Shown one piece after another: positions 60,912-64,000 of a stretch of DNA of 64,000 bases (positions are counted from its first letter, which is position 1; each line of letters begins with the position of its first letter). Source of the stretch: Kribbella sp. VKM Ac-2569 (lineage in GTDB: Bacteria > Actinomycetota > Actinomycetes > Propionibacteriales > Kribbellaceae); the NCBI RefSeq assembly GCF_004216905.1, contig NZ_SGXJ01000003.1, forward strand, positions 1,178,001-1,242,000, given 5' to 3'. The notes beneath the pieces were generated by a model. That model saw nothing but the letters and a program-made list of their open reading frames with translations. It did not search any database and was not told the DNA's origin. A program made the position numbers and the translations under genes.

Positions 60912-63722
60912 GTGGACCGGACGTGCCCTAACGTGCCGCCGGTGCACAACTCACTGCCCGGGTTCGTGGAGCTCCCTCCAGCTGCAAGCGGTCCTGACCA
61001 CTTCCTGACGGTATTGCGGAACGCGGACTGGTCGGCGTTCGAGCCCTCTCGTGACCTGCCTCCACTGCGCACCGCGCTTGCTGAGCTCCAGCAGGAGTAC
61101 GGCGTGACGGACGCGCACCGGTTCGCGACCGAGCAGATCAGGTCGGCCGGTGCGGTGCTCCGCCACCCCGACGGGCATCTGGTCGAGATCGACGCCTTGG
61201 CGCTGAGTCCCTGCGGGCGTTATCTCGCGGTCGGCTCGTGGTGCGGCGACGACTACGACCGCGGAGGTGTGCTGCAGGTCTGGGAGCTCGACACCGGGCG
61301 CTGCGTCAACATGCTGGACGGAGTCCCCGGTGGCGTGGGCTGGCCCGGGTACGCACGCAGCATCCAGTGGTCGCCCGACGGGCAGCGGGTCGCGTTGGCG
61401 TTCAACACCAACATGGTGGGGCTGTGGGACCCGTTCGGTGCGGATGGCGAGGAGCCGATCGGCGATGCCTCGGTGACCGACGGCGGTTCGCGGCCGCCGG
61501 ACTTCGCGTTCGCGCCCGACGGAACGCATGCCTACATCGGGATGCGGGCGCCGCACGAGGTGCACGGCTGCATCGCGCCGCTCGCGGCGGGACATTTCTT
61601 CTACAACGCGTACGACGAGCACGGTCCGCAGCCCGCGTGGCTGGCCCAGACCCTGCCGGCACCGGTCAAGGCACGGCTCGGCGACGACGAGCTCTTCTTC
61701 GAGCAGGTCTTCTGGTCACGGGACGGCTCGCGGATCTATGGCTACAGCCGGCGTAACTGGGCGGCGTCGATCGACGTTCGCAGCGGCCAGGTGGTGTGGC
61801 TCGACGGTGCCGACACGCACGGCCAGGCCCCGGCCTGGAGCCTCGACGAACGCCTGGTGGCGGTTCACCTGGACGGGCGCCTGCTGATCGCCGACGCCCA
61901 AACGGGTGCGCTGGTAGGCGAGCTCCCCGGACTGCCCGGGGCTTCACTGTCCTGGGGAGCAGGCGGTCGGCTGGCCGTGGTCCTGAACGACCACCACTTC
62001 CCTCGCGTGGTTGTGCACGACCCGGACGGTCGCAGCCACCACCTGCACGTGGCGCCGAAGGAGGCGGACTGGGAGCTTCCCGACGCAGGAGTCTGGGCAT
62101 GGTCGCCGGACGGCGAGTTCGCCGCCTGCCTCACCTCGGCCGATCAGATCGAGATCTGGTCGCCCGGGGCCTATCCCGAGGCCGTGGACATCTTCGACGT
62201 ACCCGAGGACATCTCCGGTGTGCTCTGGGGCGGAGACGGCGTGGTCGTCGCGGCCGGCCGGACCAGGCTGCGATTCATCGAGGCCGCTACCGGCGACGTA
62301 CTCGGCGAGTACCGCTTCCTGCGCGAGCCGTACGCCTCGCGTCCGCTCGAGCTCGACGGTGACGACATCGGCGCCGACCTCCGGTACGAGGAGCATGGAG
62401 ACCCCTCGTTCGTCCTCGACGACGACACTTGGGCAGCGGCGTTCGCGCCGGGACTGGTGATCGCCCCCGATGACCGGCGCGACGACCTGGACGAGCTGCT
62501 CGCCTGGGTTCTCGACCGGCGGTACTCCTGGCCCACGTGGTGGGGCGAGCTGGACATCGTCCCGGACGCGGAGACCGCGGCCGGACGCCTCGGAGCGCCG
62601 TACGACGACTATCTCGAGCCATTCGTCGGCGCACCCGAACCCGCGCCCGCCGAAACCTGGCCGCCGCCGAACACAGCGACCGTGGACGACCTGTTCCAGC
62701 TCGCACTGGACTCGGTCCGGCCGTTGCGCTCGGGCTGGGATCACCATGTCAGCGAGAGCCTCCGGCACGCGGCCCGGTTGCGCGCGCGGCGCGGTGAAGT
62801 GCAGGGCGCGATGGACCTCCTGGCAGCCGTCCCCACTCCCGCCGAGCGGCTCCGCGGCACGGCCGACGTCGCGTTGATCCTGGCCGCCGCCGGCCGACTC
62901 GACGAGGCCCGGGCCGTCTTCACCCTGACCGACACCGATATCGACGCCGTACTCGACGAGTACAACGTGGCGTTCATCGCGTCGTCGATCGGCGGCGCGT
63001 ACACCGCGCTCGGCGACGCAGCCCGGGGCGATGCCTGGTTCGCCCGCGCCCGGGCCGCGATCGAGCCCGAGACCAATCCGGGTCAGCATCGCCTGGCCGT
63101 TGCCTGGGCGCTGGTCGAATGCGGGCGCGTCGACGAGGCCCGCGCCGTCTGGCAGGGCGCAACCACCACGCCGTCGACGTTCTACACCACGCCCTTCCTG
63201 GCGTACCTGGTGCGAACGGGACGAGACGACCTCGCCCGGGAGCTGTTCACACTCAAGAGCACGTCGGGGATGGACTACGTCTCCTACTCCGAGGACGGTA
63301 CGCAGGAATACCTCGGGCACCTCGAGGAGGGCTGGTTCGACGGCTGGGAAGGCGTGCAGGTGCTCGCGGGCCTGGGGCGTCCGGACCTGGTTCGTGACTG
63401 GGCGCGGGTCTTCGGCGACGGATACGCGTACGACGACGTACTCGAAAGGGCCGAAGTCACCGCGCGCGACCGAGGTCCCCGGCCGGCACCGGCCGAGATC
63501 TCCGGGCTGGTGGACGAGTACGGCACACTGCTGAAGACTCCGCGCGCCCGGCGTGAGCACCCGACTCAGCTGCTCGTCCTGCAGGCCGCCGCATGCCGTC
63601 ACCTCGGCGCGGTTCTGAACTTGATCCCGACGCTGCCGGACGACGACTTCAACGGTCAGCCCGGATCCGCCTTCCGTGCCCTCTGGATCGCAGCGACGGG
63701 CGTCGACGTCGAACCCTGGTGA
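60912..63722 (+). CDS. Large beta-propeller (WD40-like) plus TPR protein
   Basis: A 936-residue protein; GTG 60912 or, 10 codons later, GTG 60942 (VHNSLPGFVEL) is the start. Residues about 70-500 form WD40-like blades (LALSPCGRYLAVGSWCGDD, IQWSPDGQRVALAFNTNMVGLWD, AWSPDGEFAACLTSADQIEIW). From about 590 helical repeats of TPR type follow (AAVPTPAERLRGTADVALILA, AAGRLDEARAVF, VECGRVDEARAVW). No signal or membrane segment. Probably a cytoplasmic protein-binding platform; no enzymatic motif is seen. Confidence 0.8.
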   Translation: MDRTCPNVPPVHNSLPGFVELPPAASGPDHFLTVLRNADWSAFEPSRDLPPLRTALAELQQEYGVTDAHRFATEQIRSAGAVLRHPDGHLVEIDALALSPCGRYLAVGSWCGDDYDRGGVLQVWELDTGRCVNMLDGVPGGVGWPGYARSIQWSPDGQRVALAFNTNMVGLWDPFGADGEEPIGDASVTDGGSRPPDFAFAPDGTHAYIGMRAPHEVHGCIAPLAAGHFFYNAYDEHGPQPAWLAQTLPAPVKARLGDDELFFEQVFWSRDGSRIYGYSRRNWAASIDVRSGQVVWLDGADTHGQAPAWSLDERLVAVHLDGRLLIADAQTGALVGELPGLPGASLSWGAGGRLAVVLNDHHFPRVVVHDPDGRSHHLHVAPKEADWELPDAGVWAWSPDGEFAACLTSADQIEIWSPGAYPEAVDIFDVPEDISGVLWGGDGVVVAAGRTRLRFIEAATGDVLGEYRFLREPYASRPLELDGDDIGADLRYEEHGDPSFVLDDDTWAAAFAPGLVIAPDDRRDDLDELLAWVLDRRYSWPTWWGELDIVPDAETAAGRLGAPYDDYLEPFVGAPEPAPAETWPPPNTATVDDLFQLALDSVRPLRSGWDHHVSESLRHAARLRARRGEVQGAMDLLAAVPTPAERLRGTADVALILAAAGRLDEARAVFTLTDTDIDAVLDEYNVAFIASSIGGAYTALGDAARGDAWFARARAAIEPETNPGQHRLAVAWALVECGRVDEARAVWQGATTTPSTFYTTPFLAYLVRTGRDDLARELFTLKSTSGMDYVSYSEDGTQEYLGHLEEGWFDGWEGVQVLAGLGRPDLVRDWARVFGDGYAYDDVLERAEVTARDRGPRPAPAEISGLVDEYGTLLKTPRARREHPTQLLVLQAAACRHLGAVLNLIPTLPDDDFNGQPGSAFRALWIAATGVDVEPW

Positions 63723-63779
63723 CTGGACACGCGGTGGCATCACCCGCTGGAATGGGTGCGTGGCTGGGCGTGGGTCAGG

Positions 63780-64000
63780 TTGAGTGAGCAGACGACGGTG
63801 AGCGGCGGCGAAGGCGGTCCGACCGCTCTTCGGATCATGCTCGGTGGGCAGTTGCGGCGGATGCGTGAATCCGCCGGGATCAGTCGCGCCGACGCGGGCT
63901 GGCAGATCCGGGCGTCGGAGTCGAAGGTCAGCCGGATGGAGCTCGGCCGGGTCGGGTTCAAGGAACGCGACGTCAGCGATCTGCTCGAGCTGTACGGGAT
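63780..64000 (+). CDS. XRE-family regulator, N-terminal part (cut by window end)
   Basis: An open frame from TTG 63780 (or GTG 63798) to the window edge gives a 73-residue N-terminus: a short Gly-rich lead, then a helix-turn-helix with MLGGQLRRMRESAGISRADA, SESKVSRMELGRVGF and DVSDLLELYG. This is the start typical of actinobacterial XRE-DUF5753 regulators. The rest is outside the window. Confidence 0.8.
   Translation, partial: MSEQTTVSGGEGGPTALRIMLGGQLRRMRESAGISRADAGWQIRASESKVSRMELGRVGFKERDVSDLLELYG

Overview
The window is a high-GC chromosomal segment, almost entirely coding, from an actinobacterium. Evidence for this is the sufR-B-D-Rieske-C-S-U-T order, the tkt-tal-pgi-zwf-opcA-pgl run, an F420-type LLM oxidoreductase, GAF-ANTAR proteins, a DUF222/HNH (13E12-type) endonuclease, frequent GTG starts, and 4-base ATGA/GTGA overlaps between genes. 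A Kribbella-like member of Propionibacteriales is my best guess, from gene content only. I see no rRNA or tRNA genes, CRISPR array, prophage or intact insertion sequence, and no gene-free stretch longer than about 300 bases.

Layout. 1-6.7 kb: end of an unknown gene, then the leftward suf operon for Fe-S cluster assembly headed by its SufR-like repressor, with a perfect palindrome at the promoter. 6.8-14.6 kb: an ABC-2 exporter, heme A synthase (ctaA), an inserted-looking segment with an SCO6745-type protein and an SOS-controlled DUF222-HNH protein, a secreted ScyD/ScyE-type protein and heme O synthase (ctaB). 14.9-23.1 kb: pentose-phosphate operon. 23.1-28.2 kb: mixed metabolic genes and a first peptide deformylase. 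27.6-33.5 kb: a leftward run ending in small enzymes and regulators and starting with cobT-cobA-rRNA/tRNA methyltransferase. 33.6-40.8 kb: small stand-alone genes, a second deformylase paired with an ArsR-like regulator, and a MerR/SMR efflux pair. 40.9-44.0 kb: sugar ABC importer without its own ATPase. 44.2-48.4 kb: fadB-fadA beta-oxidation genes and a divergent MerR regulator. 48.4-51.9 kb: sulfite-oxidase-like redox cluster and two GAF-ANTAR proteins. 52.1-54.4 kb: acyl-CoA dehydrogenase and CoA-transferase. 54.4-58.4 kb: cobQ, DinB, ECF41 sigma factor, NmrA-type reductase and a small membrane protein in one overlapping run. 58.5-64 kb: MFS transporter, YbaK deacylase, GNAT, a large beta-propeller/TPR protein and the start of an XRE regulator.

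The most informative signals are in the gaps between genes. (1) fadA and the CoA-transferase gene have the same MerR-type promoter: TTGAC(C/G), a 19-base spacer holding a GTGACAG/CTGTCAC dyad, CACAAT, then the start codon at identical distance. This implies a two-locus fatty-acid regulon run by the adjacent MerR protein. (2) The DUF222-HNH gene has a near-consensus LexA box inside a leaderless promoter. (3) A 28-base direct repeat (27/28), one copy being the 3' end of ctaA, brackets the SCO6745 and HNH genes and looks like the scar of an insertion. (4) Two convergent genes both end in codons for LSGT and a stop; these codons form the two 17-base arms of a perfect hairpin. (5) Palindromes sit at the sufR, deformylase/ArsR, merR/SMR and sugar-transporter promoters.
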